Positions 10,896-23,294 of a DNA stretch of 64,000 nucleotides are shown here, in pieces; the first letter of the stretch is position 1; each line of letters opens with the position of its first letter. The position numbers and the translations under genes are program-made. The notes beneath the pieces were generated by a model. That model made no database searches and had not been told where the DNA came from. It saw nothing but the letters and a program-made list of their open reading frames with translations. Source of the DNA: Purpureocillium takamizusanense (lineage: Eukaryota > Ascomycota > Sordariomycetes > Hypocreales > Ophiocordycipitaceae); NCBI RefSeq assembly GCF_022605165.1, contig NC_063077.1, positions 372,001 to 436,000 on the forward strand, given 5' to 3'.

Positions 10896-12462
10896 ATGAG
10901 CCAGCCGCCCGCCACGCCCTCCGCGGGCCACTCCAGGAACAAACCTTCCGTCACAGCCTGTACGTTCAAGTCATATCCCCACTGCCCCGGCCCGGCCGTG
11001 GCTGAGGGCGCCCGCGCCAGGCTCGCGGATGAAACATCAGCTGATGAAGCCGTCCCAGCCTCGAGACCACGTTCCTCGACCAAGGGGCCCCTCGACGCCG
11101 ACGAGTGAGTCTCAGCCGCCGCCCTCTTCATATTCCTTGGTTTGCTCACTCGACCGCTCATGCTGTCCAACGCCAGCCATCATCCTCAGACGTCGCCGTC
11201 GACGCCTCAGTCCCAGCCTAGCCCGCGGGCGGGCCAGACGCCGTGGTCAGCGCAGCACCAGCAGCAGCATCAACAGCACCAGCAGCTGCCGAGACGGACG
11301 GCCTCTCGCAATGTCGCCTCGCCCGCTGTCACGCCCGTCGGCGCAGCGCGCGCGAAAGACTTCTCCTTCCTCCTGCGCCCAGACATCTACCATCCGCTGA
11401 CGCCGCTCAACGTACCCCAGGCCTTTCGCAACTCGCCCAAGCAGCCCGATCCGACGGCCTCGCTCGACGAGCTGCTCGCCAGGGGCCACTTCCGCGCCGC
11501 CGCCATCGCTGCCGTCCAGCAGCTCACGGGATCGGGCCTCGACGGCGACGGCGTGGACCCCACAGACGCGGACCGCATCTTCAGCCTGCTCTACACGAGG
11601 CTGGCGTGCCTGACGCTCATCGACGCCACCCCCCTGGCCGCACACGAGGTCAAGGCTCTCGAGGACCTCAACAACGCCCGCGCCTACGTGGATGATGCGA
11701 CGGGCGAGCACCTCGTGCCCTGGGAGCTGCGCGTCCTCAACGTCCGCCTGCAGTCGCTGGGGTTCAACGACCCGCGGCGCGCCGTCATGAGCTACCACGA
11801 GCTGGCCCGCGAGGCCCGCGACCGAGCCAAACGCGATGGCGCGGCGCGCGATCTGTGGCGAGCGCGTCTGCACGATCTGGGAATCAAGGTCGCCGGCGCC
11901 CTCGTCGACATGGGCGATCTGCCGGGCGCCGCGCACCACCTCGCCGGCCTACACGATACGGGCGACGCCAAGGTCGTGCTGTCGCGGGCCCTGCTATGGC
12001 TGCGCCTGGGTGACGCCGACAGAGCGCGGGCTTGTGTGGCCCAGTGCGCTGACGCGCCCCGACTGGAGCAGCTGGTGCTAGCGCTGTGCGACATGGCCGA
12101 TGCCGACTACGTGGCGGCCCTGGCCCGATGGCAGGAGCTACGTGAAGCTCTGCCAGGCGATGAGATGGTTGGCGTTAACACGGCGGTTTGTTTGCTGTAC
12201 CTGGGCCGCATGCACGAGGTCAGTCGATCCCTTTCTCCCTGCCACTGCCGAGGTGTGCTGACATTTGCAGGGTCGGGAAATCCTCGAGGGACTCGTCGCG
12301 GCGGGACAGTCATCGCACACACTTCTCTTCAACCTGTCAACCATGTACGAGCTATGCACGGAGCGCAATCGCAACCTCAAGCTGAAACTGGCGGAGAGGG
12401 TGGCCGCCATGGACGAGTCGCCGTCGGGATGGGAACGCATGAACGCCGACTTTAAGCTCTAG
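10896..12462 (+). CDS. TRAPPC12-like TRAPP complex subunit
   Basis: Three exons (10896-11104, 11177-12218, 12271-12462) give 480 residues. Introns have GTGAGT/CCAG and GTCAGT/GCAG ends. The first 90 residues are disordered and rich in S/P/T. From RAKDFSFLLRPDIYHPLTPL onward the protein is a helical TPR array (LDELLARGHFRAAAIAAVQQ, AGALVDMGDLPGAAHHLAGL, NTAVCLLYLGRMHEGREILE). It ends in NLSTMYELCTERNRNLKLKL, which closely matches the C-terminal signature of TRAPPC12 (formerly TTC15). That subunit belongs to the TRAPP tethering complex acting between ER and Golgi and in autophagy (family knowledge). The match is by motif recall, so another TPR trafficking protein remains possible. Its 3' end faces the phosphatase gene 88 bp away. 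Confidence 0.8.
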
Positions 12463-12550
12463 ACGACGCCGTCAGCACTACGGGAGATCAGCCGCGGTGT
12501 ACAGTCTAAGGCGTCTATGTGTTGTTCTACCCTGCTCCGTACATGGTCTT

Positions 12551-13761
12551 TTACTCGGTCGGGCGCAAATTGTTGCGGATCTCGGCCACGTCCGCGTCAG
12601 AGAAGCCTAGATGGTCCTTCATGTACCCCTCGGCGCCTCCATACTCGCTGCGCAGACGCTCGACGAAGCGCTTCATGACGGCAGCGTACGTGCCGAGCAT
12701 CTCCCTCATGCCGGGCGCCTCGATGGCCACGGCCGCCTCGTCGGCCGAGTACCGCTTGTCCTTGTCGGCATCACCACCGCCCATCACGACGCGGGGATCC
12801 GGGGCCGCGGTGGGGGCGCCAACACCGAAGCTGCGAAGGGCGAGGGGGAGCAGCTTCTCGCGCCAGGGCTCGGTGCCGATGCGGGTGAGAGCGTACTCGT
12901 CGGCGATGACGTCGGCGGGGGCGCCCATGAGGTCGAGGATGAGGGCGGCCATGACGCCGGTGCGGTCCTTGCCGGCTGCAAAGAACGGGTCAGCGACTGC
13001 CTGTCAGTCGTTCGGCCTGCTAAGTATTTATAGACAGCACATGTCCCACGGATATCAATTGGCGAGGCACACTCACCCGTGCAGTGGAATAGCACAGCGT
13101 CGCCCTCGCCCGCCGTTCGCAACGCCTCCAACACAGCCCTGAACCCCGTCGTGTACCCCTTGAGCACAGCGTCGTACATGACATCGTAGCCCGCGCTCAG
13201 GCTCACCCCCTCGCGCGCCACAAAGTCGGCGGGTCCCATCTGCCGCGGCTTCTCCCTGCCGTCCATGTACGGGCACGACAGGAGCGTCACGCCCGCTCCG
13301 TCGCTGCCGCCGCCATCATCGCCATCACCGTCACCGTCACCGTCACCATCCACGCCGCGCCGACCAGGCGGAGACAGCGGCAGCGGCTCCACCTTGACCT
13401 CGTCGGCGCGGCGAAAGTCGACGACGCGCGAGACGCCGAGCCGGGAGCGCAGCAGGGCGCGGCGCGCGTGCGGGGGCGCCGGCGCGGCGAGGTAGTCAAG
13501 CGTGCCGGAGCGGAAGACGGTGCGCGGGCGGAGGACCCCGCGGAGGGGGGCGTAGGCGCCGAGGTCGCGGAGGTTGAGGGCGCCGGGGATGTAGCCAGAG
13601 GTGCTGGAGGAGGAAGTGGGAGACGACGACGACGGCGACGAGGAAGAGGGCGCAAAGGGCGGAGAGGAGAGCGCGGCGGAGAGCGCGGCGGGCGGGATGG
13701 GGACGTCGACGGGGGTGGAGGCGAGGGCGGCGAGGGCGGCGGGGGAGGGTATCGTCGCCAT
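12551..13761 (-). CDS. tyrosine/dual-specificity phosphatase (Y_phosphatase3 type)
   Basis: Two exons (13761-13077 and 12975-12551; intron 12976-13076) give 369 residues. The fold starts with GYIPGALNLRDLGAY and RTVFRSGTLDYL, as in the Y_phosphatase3 (SIW14/LipA-like) family, followed by a VVDFRRADEV strand. The catalytic loop HCTAGKDRTG (CX5R) is created by the splice itself: exon 1 ends inside the Ala codon and exon 2 continues with GKDRTG. The C-terminus is helical (GMREMLGTYAAVMKRFVERL and GFSDADVAEIRNNL). The enzyme probably removes phosphate from phosphotyrosine or inositol phosphates; the substrate cannot be read from sequence. A Ser-rich linker and a GD-dipeptide run (GDGDGDGDGDDGGG) are low-complexity insertions. 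It converges with the TRAPPC12-like gene. Confidence 0.9.
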
Positions 13762-13912
13762 GGCTGGTGGTGATGCCGGTCGATGGGTATGAGATTGGTG
13801 TATAATGGTTGCTCAATGGCGTTGAGCGTCGGTGGTCTGCTGCACGGCACTTTTATCCATATCCATCCATCATCGGTCAAGGTGAGCGAGCGCACTTATA
13901 GCTCTGGACCGC

Positions 13913-13945
<33 letters not shown>

Positions 13946-15159
13946 CCAACCCACCACTAAAAGAACCACGGGAAAAAAGAGCCCGAAGGGCAAGACTTGG
14001 GGCGGAATACGAGCCACGCGACCGCCCGTTTCGTCTCCCATGACGACGATGACTGGCAGCGACAACAGAAAGTCTCCCCGAAGTCCGCCGCGCGCTCAGC
14101 GTTGCGCCCTAGAGCTGTCTGTCGCTGCTCCGATCCATCTGTCTGGGCAGGTATTGCCATGTGGCAGACTCTTTGCGGGCGAACACCAAAACAGTGCACA
14201 GTAACTTAGCGTATATGTGGTCATAAAGCTACCTGTAGGGAGGTCAGTAGTACAGTATCGTATATGCACACGCTGACAACAGCCTGGTACTCAAGAACAC
14301 CGCAATTGGCTCACGGCGGCGACCCGGAGACGGCCGGGGTAGGTTGTTCCCGGTGGTGACGGCTGTGGGCGCCGCCGACTGGACAGGTACCTACACCTAA
14401 GCAAAGTGTAGGTGCCGGTAATAAGCAGCGCAATAGCCACGGGTACAGGCTAATGTAGATTTCCGAGCAGACATTACTTCCACCTATTTTCCCCATCCCC
14501 CATCCTCCGTTCTCCATCGTCGTTGTTCTCCGTCCTCGTGTTCTCCGTCATAGGGTTCTCTGTCGCTTTTTTTTTTTTTCATTTATTTCACTGCCCCTTA
14601 TTTACCAATCGGCATCCCGTCTGTCTGTCACGGCGGCGGCAGAGCCCGAGAAACGCTCGGACCCCCCGCTGGGGGCTACTGTTGGTAGTTTGGTAGTTGA
14701 GCCGGCGGGGCCGGTTCCGTGCGGGGGAGGGACGGACCTCGGCACGTCTCGCCCAGGCGGGTTTCCCCAGCTAGATATGCGCTATAGCGCCGGGGAGCTC
14801 GTTAACTTACGTTGTGCGTTTTGTTCTCATTCATCGTGACACCCACTGGACCTCACCCCAGTTGCCGTGCTCGCCTCTCAGTCGGCAACCTCACGCAACC
14901 CAGCGTTGTTGAAGCGTCCATCTTTAATCTTCCTCGCCGTACCGCCGCCGCCTCACACTCTCCCCCACGGCGCACAAACGGGCATTGGCTGGAATCACCC
15001 ACTGCCGTCGTACCCAGTTCCTCCGTAGTTGCACCACTTCCTCCACCCGCAGCCGGCCCGGATTTAGTTATATCTCATCCAAGCCCATCGACAAACGGGC
15101 ACCCGGAACCAAAGCAGAAAAGAAAGAAAAAGGAAAGACAAAGAAAGGGAGAGGAGACC
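13762..15159. other. divergent promoter region
   Basis: About 1.4 kb between the phosphatase (minus) and SDR (plus) genes. It contains a CAG trinucleotide run (13915-13943), a poly-T tract near 14569-14579 and C/T-rich DNA just before the SDR start. No open frame with family similarity was seen. Confidence 0.5.
13915..13943. repeat. CAG trinucleotide repeat
   Basis: About nine CAG units in the non-coding 5' flank of the phosphatase gene. Confidence 0.85.
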
Positions 15160-16285
15160 ATGGCAGACCGCATCGCGCAGCTCGCCACGCACCTCAACTA
15201 CCCGCGCGGGCTGCTCGCCGGGCAGGTGGCCATCGTGACGGGCAGCGGGCAGGGCATCGGCGCCGAGACGGCCCGCCTGTTTGCCAACGAGGGCGCCAAG
15301 GTGGTTGTCGCGGATATTGACGCTGGTGAGCTTTCCTTTCAGTGTCTTGTTCACCCACTTATACCACCACCCGCGCCCATCATCCCGTGCCCCCCCCCCC
15401 CCCCGTCATCATCACCATCGCCTTCATCATCAGCTACCAACTACTTCACACACATAAGTCATCACCACCGGCCATCAACACACAGAGCCAAGAAAGAAAC
15501 ACCCTGATCATTGACCATGTCCCACTGACACCCTCACCACAGTCAAGGCCCAGGCCGTCGCCGACAGCATCACCTCCTCGGGCGGCCAAGCCCTCGCCGT
15601 CCCCGGCGACATCCTACAGGCCTCCTACGTCGACGCGCTCGTCTCGCGCGCCGCCTCCTTCGGCGGCGGCAAGATCCACATCATCGTCAACAACGCCGGC
15701 TACACGTGGGACGGCGTCATCCACAAGACCACCGACGCCCAGTGGGAGACCATCATCGCCCTGCACTGCACCGCGCCCTTTCGCCTCGTCCGCGCCGCGA
15801 GCCCCTACTTCCGCGTGCAGGACGGTGAGCCCCGCGCCATCGTCAACATCTCCAGCACCAGCGGCGTGCATGGCAACGCGGGGCAGATCAACTATGCGCT
15901 CGCAAAGGCAGGCGTCACGGGCATGACCAAGACCATTGCCAAGGAGTGGGGGCCGCGCTTCGGCGTAAGGTGCAACGCCGTTGCGTTTGGGCACATTGAG
16001 ACGCGCCTCACGGCCGCGAAGGAGGATGGCGCGTTTGTCGTCGGGCCCGGCGGCGAGAAGATTCCCCTCGGCATCCCGCAGCGGCAGCGCGACGCCAAGA
16101 AGGGCGGTGGTGCGGCGGACGGAAAGGAGGACAAGAAGGCGGCGGCACCAACCTTTCCCGACATTCCCCTCGGGCGGCCCGGCTCGGCCACCGAGGCTGC
16201 GGCCAGCATTCTAGCCGTGGCGAGCCCGCTGTTTTCCTACGTGACCGGGCAGACGATTATGGTGACGGGCGGGCGGAACATGTAG
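15160..16285 (+). CDS. short-chain dehydrogenase/reductase (FabG-like)
   Basis: Two exons (15160-15325 and 15543-16285) give 302 residues. The start is the ATG after a purine-rich leader, followed by MADRIAQLATHLNYPRG. The cofactor motif VAIVTGSGQGIGAETA (TGxxxGxG) is in exon 1. Exon 2 carries NNAG, the catalytic Ser in NISSTSGVHG, the YxxxK pair in NYALAKAG and the C-terminal YVTGQTIMVTGGRNM. The family reduces or oxidises carbonyl/hydroxyl groups with NAD(P)(H); the sequence is closest in style to 3-oxoacyl-ACP reductase-like fungal SDRs, but the substrate is unknown. A charged insertion (about residues 225-255, QRQRDAKKGGGAADGKEDKK) precedes the PDIPLGRPG loop. The 217-bp intron holds a long poly-C run near 15390-15405. 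Confidence 0.92.
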
Positions 16286-16612
16286 AGGGAGGAGGTGCTG
16301 TGGGTGTGCGGGCGGTTCCTTGATACGAATGGGCGTGCGGCTACCTTGTACATGGCCAGTTGATTCAAAGCGGCGTTTATATGGCATCGTGTGCCCGGTC
16401 CGTGATTCGCAACATGTTGTGCATGTCGTGCGTGTTTTCACGGCACATTGTGCTTTTCCTGGTGGAAAATGAAAAAGCTTATACATATCCTCACGTCCTG
16501 TTTGTGCGTATTCTCGCAGTGTGTGTAACTGTGTGTGGTATTAGTTGGTGCGCCCCCTTGTTGGGCCATGCTCTGCATTACATAGTTCCTCCCCGTCCTC
16601 CGTCCCGTCCAC
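16286..16612. other. convergent 3' spacer
   Basis: The 327 bp between the stops of the SDR and DPM1 genes; it should hold both 3' UTRs. No other feature was seen. Confidence 0.5.
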
Positions 16613-18507
<1,895 letters not shown>

Positions 18508-19826
18508 ATGCATCTCGTCGTCTCGCTCACCTGCCTCCTCTCCGCGGCCGCGCAGGCCGTCCTCGTGCCCGGCCCGCCGGGTCCGTACGGCGTCGCCTCG
18601 CGCGTCCTCGCCTTCACCGACGACGCCCGGCCGGATCCCTACGAGCCAACGCAGAAGCGGCGCATCCTCGTCTCGGCCTTTCTCCCCGTCGACAAGTCCA
18701 CCCATGCCTGCCGGCTGGACGCGGCCGCCCTCATGCCGCCGCTGACCACGTCCGTGTACAACCAGCAAGCCGTCGAGGGCGGGCTGCCCAACGACACCTT
18801 TTCCCGCTTCGAGATGCAGTACTGCAGGCTCCCCGCGCCGCCGCTTAACAACAACAAGAGTGAAAACGGCAATGGCGGCGGCTGTCGCGGTAACAGCAGC
18901 AGCAGCAAGTATCCCGTCGTGCTCTTCTCGCCCGGGTACGGCGTCTCCCGGCTCGCCTACTCGGCCGGCGCCCGCGCCCTCGCCAGCCACGGCAAGGTTG
19001 TCATCACCATCGACCACCCGCACGACGCCATCCTTGTCGAGTTCCCCGACGGGGCCGTCTTTTACGGCGACGTGAACCAAACGGACCCCAACGCGACCCG
19101 CAAATCTCTCCCCGTGCGTTCTTCCCCTTTGTTGCTCTGTCTGATCTCCGTCTGACCCCTGCGCGGACGTAATATCACTCCATCTGTCGTCCTCCCCCAC
19201 TAACACGGGTACACACGCGTATGCATGTATAGATCCGCGTCGCGGACATTTCGTTCCTCGTGGACCAGCTTCACCGGCCGTCCGTCATAGACGCCCTGAC
19301 CAAGGACTACCCGGGCCGGCTGGACGTCGACAAGCTGATCCTGTACGGCCACTCGCTGGGCGGCAACACGGCCGCCAACGCCATGCTGCGCGACGGGCGC
19401 ATCCTCGCGGGCGCCAACATCGACGGCCACATGTACGGCCCCGTCATCGAGCGAGGCCTCGCCGCGCCGTTCCTGCTCGTCGGCACGCCCGGCCACAGCG
19501 CCACCCCCGGGAGCAACTGGCCGGAGCTGTACGGGCGGCTGCGCGGCGCCAAGATGGACCTCGCCGTCGCGCGCACGCAGCACCTCGCCTTCACCGACGT
19601 GCCGCTGCTGGTCACGCGCATGCCCGACATTGCGCCCGAGAACCGCCCGCTGCTGGACAAGTTCATCGGCGACATTGACGGCGCGCTGCTGCAGGACGTG
19701 GTGCTCGAGGTGGTGAATGGCTTGGTCGAGCTGGGCGTCGCGGGCAGGAGCGAGAAGCTGCGAGGCATCGGCGAGAGGTTCAAGGGGGTGGTGACGGTGC
19801 TCAAGAGCCGCCTGCCAGGACGGTGA
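18508..19826 (+). CDS. secreted PAF-acetylhydrolase-like lipase/esterase
   Basis: Two exons (18508-19113 and 19233-19826) give 399 residues. The ATG at 18508 was chosen over an in-frame ATG at 18451 because it begins a clean signal peptide (MHLVVSLTCLLSAAAQA); the upstream start would put a His-rich tail before it. The alpha/beta-hydrolase core shows VVLFSPGYGVSRLAYSA, the oxyanion region ITIDHPHDA and the nucleophile elbow YGHSLGGNTAA (GxSxG), followed by GANIDGHMYGP. It resembles fungal proteins of the PAF-acetylhydrolase isoform II / dienelactone-hydrolase-like group, which cleave short acyl esters. The substrate is unknown and the protein is probably extracellular. A low-complexity Asn/Gly/Ser insert (about residues 112-132) precedes the core. 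The predicted donor is GTGCGT and the acceptor ATAG. Confidence 0.85.
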
Positions 19827-19991
19827 TGACAAAATCAAAAGACGTCCGACGTGTCATTTGTTCTGATGTTGGTCCGTGGGAACATTTCTGTGTGCCGCCC
19901 TACCATCAGAAAGGAGGGGTTGAGGCTACTTTCACTTTTCTTCTCTTGGAGTAGATACCTAGGGCCCTACCCCGTATATCTATATAATCCT

Positions 19992-20028
19992 CACCACCAT
20001 CATCATCATCATCATCACCACCACCACC
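19992..20028. repeat. CAT/CAC trinucleotide repeat
   Basis: Imperfect CAT/CAC run in the 200-bp convergent spacer between the lipase and GNAT genes, ending just before the GNAT stop. Confidence 0.75.
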
Positions 20029-20029
20029 C

Positions 20030-20923
20030 TCATCTCTCCTCATCTTTACCCTTCCCGCCGTCTCCGTTCCTCCCCCTCCCCCTCAGCACCTCCCACTCCC
20101 CCTCCGTCATCCCAAACTCAATCTCGTCATGCCACCCCCTGTCCATCCAGATCGTCTCGCGGCGGCGCCCCTCGCGCACGAAGCCCATGCGCTCGTACAG
20201 GCCGCACGCCCGCGCGTTGTAGCTCGCCGCCGTGATGCCCACCGTGTGCATGCCCGCGTGCCGGAACGCCCAGTCCAGCGTCCAGTCGATGGCCTCGCGC
20301 CCGTACCCGCGCCCCTGGTGCGCCGCCGCCAGGCTCACCCCGATGTGCGACCCGCGGTGGTGCGCCGTCGAGGCGTTGACGCCGCCCCAGCCGAGGCAGA
20401 TGACGCCGACGATGGTGGGTGGCGCGGGCGTCTTTTTACCATGGCTGCGCGTTGTAGTGTTTGTGTTTGATGATGATTGTGCTTTCGTGGTTCCCTTTTG
20501 TTTCTGTTTCTTTTGCTGTGGTGTGTCTTTTTGTCGCGGATGCTGCTGCTGCTGCTGGTCTTTGTTGTCACCATCCTTCTCCTCCCCCTCCTCCTCATCG
20601 TCTCCCTCCCCATCCCCCTCGTCGTGGCCCTCGCCCTCCTCCTCCCTCCGCCGCGCCTCCTCCTCCTCCGGCAGCAAGCAAATCATGACGCCCAGCAGCG
20701 ACGCCGCCACCCCCGCCGCGTACTCGTCGAACTGCCGGCGGCCCTTGGGCTGCAGCACCGTGGGCGAGGCGTGCGCCTGCGTGACGGGGTCCTGCTCGAT
20801 GAGCGGCACGAACTCGAGGAAGCGCGCGTCGTCGGCGTCGGCCCGCAGGTACTGCAGCCGTGCGGACCGGTACGCGTCGGCGAGGTGCTCGGCTGGGTCG
20901 TAGGGCTTATTGGAGGGGGGCAT
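20030..20923 (-). CDS. GNAT N-acetyltransferase with low-complexity insertion
   Basis: A single exon of 297 codons. The acetyl-CoA site is clear: SHIGVSLAAAHQGRGYGREA (motif A, Q-x-x-G-x-G), then DWAFRHAGMHTVGITAASYN and ARACGLYERMGFVREG (motif B), as in RimJ/RimL-like GNATs. The N-terminal strand pair (LQYLRADADDARFLEFVPLI) and the core are separated by about 85 residues of E/D-, Q- and K-rich sequence (EEEEARRREEEGEGHDEGD, DQQQQQHPRQKD), where the canonical fold needs only a turn. The acyl acceptor is unknown. The C-terminus is charged. The gene converges with the lipase gene 203 bp away. Confidence 0.88.
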   Translation of the reverse strand: MPPSNKPYDPAEHLADAYRSARLQYLRADADDARFLEFVPLIEQDPVTQAHASPTVLQPKGRRQFDEYAAGVAASLLGVMICLLPEEEEARRREEEGEGHDEGDGEGDDEEEGEEKDGDNKDQQQQQHPRQKDTPQQKKQKQKGTTKAQSSSNTNTTTRSHGKKTPAPPTIVGVICLGWGGVNASTAHHRGSHIGVSLAAAHQGRGYGREAIDWTLDWAFRHAGMHTVGITAASYNARACGLYERMGFVREGRRRETIWMDRGWHDEIEFGMTEGEWEVLRGRGRNGDGGKGKDEER

Positions 20924-20958
20924 GGCTGCGCTGCGCTCCTTTGCTTTAGTCTTTTATG

Positions 20959-20992
20959 TATGTATGTGTATGTGTGTGTGTGTGTGTGTGTA
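20959..20992. repeat. GT microsatellite
   Basis: GT/GTAT dinucleotide run upstream of the GNAT start. Confidence 0.85.
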
Positions 20993-21751
20993 TGAGAGAG
21001 ATAGTGTTGTGCTGCGTTGTGTTGTGCCGTGTCGGGCGTGTGTCTGGGGCTGGGGGTGAGGATGACGTGCAAGTGGTAATAAATGTGTAAAAGGTGGTGG
21101 TGGTGGGACGTAGCAACTTGGTGATGAGCTGATGAAAAGGCCCCCGTCAGATGAAAGAGGGGGGGATGAGGATATAATATCGCGACTTTTTTTTTTGGTC
21201 CGGGGGAAGATGTAGCCGTCTTTTAAACAACCTCAGCAGGCGTTCAACCCCAGACCAATTGGGTTCCCAAGTCAGCATCTACTTCGTATACTCCTACACG
21301 CACGAGTCCGTACCTGGTTACGCAGGCCTCTTCATAAGAAGAAAGGGTATCTCTTATCAATTTATTTTTTGGCTTTTATACAATTGCGGCCCCTTTTCCA
21401 TGTGCGATCCGCACCTGAGATGCCTGCCCGAGTGATAAAGACGCATCAGCAGACCTGGCTGCGCATGCCGGTTGACTCACCCGGAGGCTAAGCTCTGTAC
21501 TACTAACCTATCGTCAATCCACACTGCAGTACCTGCTAGTGGCAGCGGTGGCGTTTTCGGGGGTCCATCCATCCCATCCGCCCCTTGCATAGTCAGGTAC
21601 ATAGTAACCGGGCAACTCCACTATATCGCACCCAAGCGCCTGGCAGGTAACCATACTGTAGTGGGAGCACAGGGAGGGGTGAGGAGGTCTCATAAACGGA
21701 TCCCCCTGTTCTCCCTGTACGCCGGAGATAATCCCCCTATATAGGCCCGGC

Positions 21752-21832
21752 TAGGAGCGGCTTAACGGAAGGTACCTCAATTTATATAGTATCGTCATAT
21801 AGATATAAGTACCTTCCGTTAGGCTCTTCCTA
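21752..21832. repeat. imperfect inverted repeat, possible MITE remnant
   Basis: Left arm 21752-21775 and right arm 21809-21832 pair over about 24 bp with a perfect 13-bp core (TAACGGAAGGTAC and its complement) around a 33-nt AT-rich loop. Most outer mismatches are transitions that still allow G-T pairing. It could be a hairpin or the fused ends of a small element. No transposase is nearby. Confidence 0.55.
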
Positions 21833-22355
21833 TTAGTTAGGCTCGTAACTAATATTATAATGAAGTGCTAGGATAGAACGTATACATGCAGACCCAGGCA
21901 GAGAATTAGGGTACGTACGTAACGCCCCCGAACTATAGGGTATTAAAGCCCGTTTAGCTAGCGAACTAGAAGCTTAAACCTATAAGCCTTAGTCTTGCAA
22001 TACTATCACCCCTACGTTCATCTAATTCTACTATTGCTTCTCTTACCTAACTACTAAACTAATATCTAGCGAGTGAGCCATTATAGGATCTTTCGGACGG
22101 GGCGTCGGTCGACAACCCTACGCCCCAGACGCACCGCTACACTCCGACGCCACCTAGCCTCTCGTCGTTTTTAGCGCCAATTACGTTTCACCCTAGCGTC
22201 TACCTAACATCCACAGGTAGGGTGTAAGCAGAGAATTAGTCATACGAGTGAAGGACCGCGTATAGTATAAATATTGGCCGCCCTTTTCTATTTTCGTTGT
22301 CTTTTTTACTGTACGCCATGTTCACCTCCAGATATCCACACTCGTTAATGCTTCC

Positions 22356-23294
22356 ATGGGTCAATTCATTGGGACCTTGTGTCCACTGCGTTTCCGACTT
22401 TGGCTGGGCCGACAACTGTACCAACCCCTCACTTCCCGCGTAGTAAGGGTCAGTCGGAACCGCGTCATCAAGGGACCATGTAGTCCTCCGGAGATCGAGG
22501 CTATGCAGTATGTCACCAACAATACAGCCATCCCGATACCTAAAATCTACGAGGTTCACATCACGCATAATCAGCAGATATTTATCGAGATGGAATATAT
22601 TAATGGCGAAGATCTGGATACCTCTTGGAGGGTAGACGGTCGCCTTTCGCAAGAACAGAAAAACGCCATTTGTACGGATATAAAGAACTACGTTTCGATT
22701 CTCCGTGACCTTCAACCTCCAGCAGAGGATCTCGTCGCCTCTGCTCTTCAAAACCCCGCCTATGATGGTCGGATTGGTGCCCGTTTCTTCGGCCCCTTTA
22801 GTCATCGCGAATTCCACTCATTAACTCGAGGCCACCTGCGTATGGACGATGTTGCGATAGTCCTGGGCGAGGAAGTTGAGAAGGTGCATACTACGTCCTA
22901 TCGAACATGTTTCACACATGGTGATTTGGTCCCAAGAAACATCATCGTTAGGAATGCACGTGTCGCCGCAATTATCGACTGGGGATTTGCAGGATGGTAC
23001 CCGGAGTACTGGGAATTTACGAAGGGGCATTATGATTTCTTCCCAAAGGAAGACTGGTCGGAGCATCTTCACCAAGCAATACCTCCTTACAAGATGGAGC
23101 TAATAGCGGAGCAAGTTCTTTGGGAAATGCTCCCCGACCCGGGCACACCTGCAACTTCACATCGAGATGGAGTTGTTCGTAAAACCCCAGGCTCAATGCC
23201 TTCAGCAACATGGCAAAAAGCAAGGGCAGAGCATCAAGCTGAGGATCTATGGTCTGTCGTTTTGTCGTCAAGGCTTTACGTGAATGGGACATAA
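22356..23294 (+). CDS. APH-family (aminoglycoside phosphotransferase-like) kinase
   Basis: A single exon of 312 codons. The APH/choline-kinase fold is recognised from NRVIKGPCSPPEIEAMQYV (N-lobe), PIPKIYEVHITHNQQIFIEM (hinge), the Brenner-type catalytic motif TCFTHGDLVPRNIIV (HGD...N) and IIDWGFAGWYPEYWE (DxG metal site). Fungal genomes carry many such proteins and their substrates are mostly unknown; drug resistance should not be assumed. The C-terminal 50 residues lack the usual family ending and are rich in charged/Ser residues. Codon use and base composition are visibly more AT-rich than in the neighbouring core genes, and the gene sits next to repeat-like DNA, suggesting an accessory or mobile location. 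The N-terminal start could lie further upstream in an unseen exon. Confidence 0.82.
   Translation: MGQFIGTLCPLRFRLWLGRQLYQPLTSRVVRVSRNRVIKGPCSPPEIEAMQYVTNNTAIPIPKIYEVHITHNQQIFIEMEYINGEDLDTSWRVDGRLSQEQKNAICTDIKNYVSILRDLQPPAEDLVASALQNPAYDGRIGARFFGPFSHREFHSLTRGHLRMDDVAIVLGEEVEKVHTTSYRTCFTHGDLVPRNIIVRNARVAAIIDWGFAGWYPEYWEFTKGHYDFFPKEDWSEHLHQAIPPYKMELIAEQVLWEMLPDPGTPATSHRDGVVRKTPGSMPSATWQKARAEHQAEDLWSVVLSSRLYVNGT

Larger units (their letters stand above)
20924..22355. other. AT-rich spacer with repeat remnants
   Basis: The first 300 bp hold a GT microsatellite (20959-20992) in the GNAT 5' flank. From about 21200 the DNA turns AT-rich, with many TA steps (CTAACTACTAAACTAATATC-like text) and an imperfect inverted repeat (21752-21832). 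This looks like decayed repetitive DNA, possibly scarred by repeat-induced point mutation. No open frame with similarity was recognised. Confidence 0.5.

Noticed and set aside
11247..11939. 230-codon minus-strand frame
   Set aside because: Antisense of TRAPPC12-like exon 2; no family pattern.
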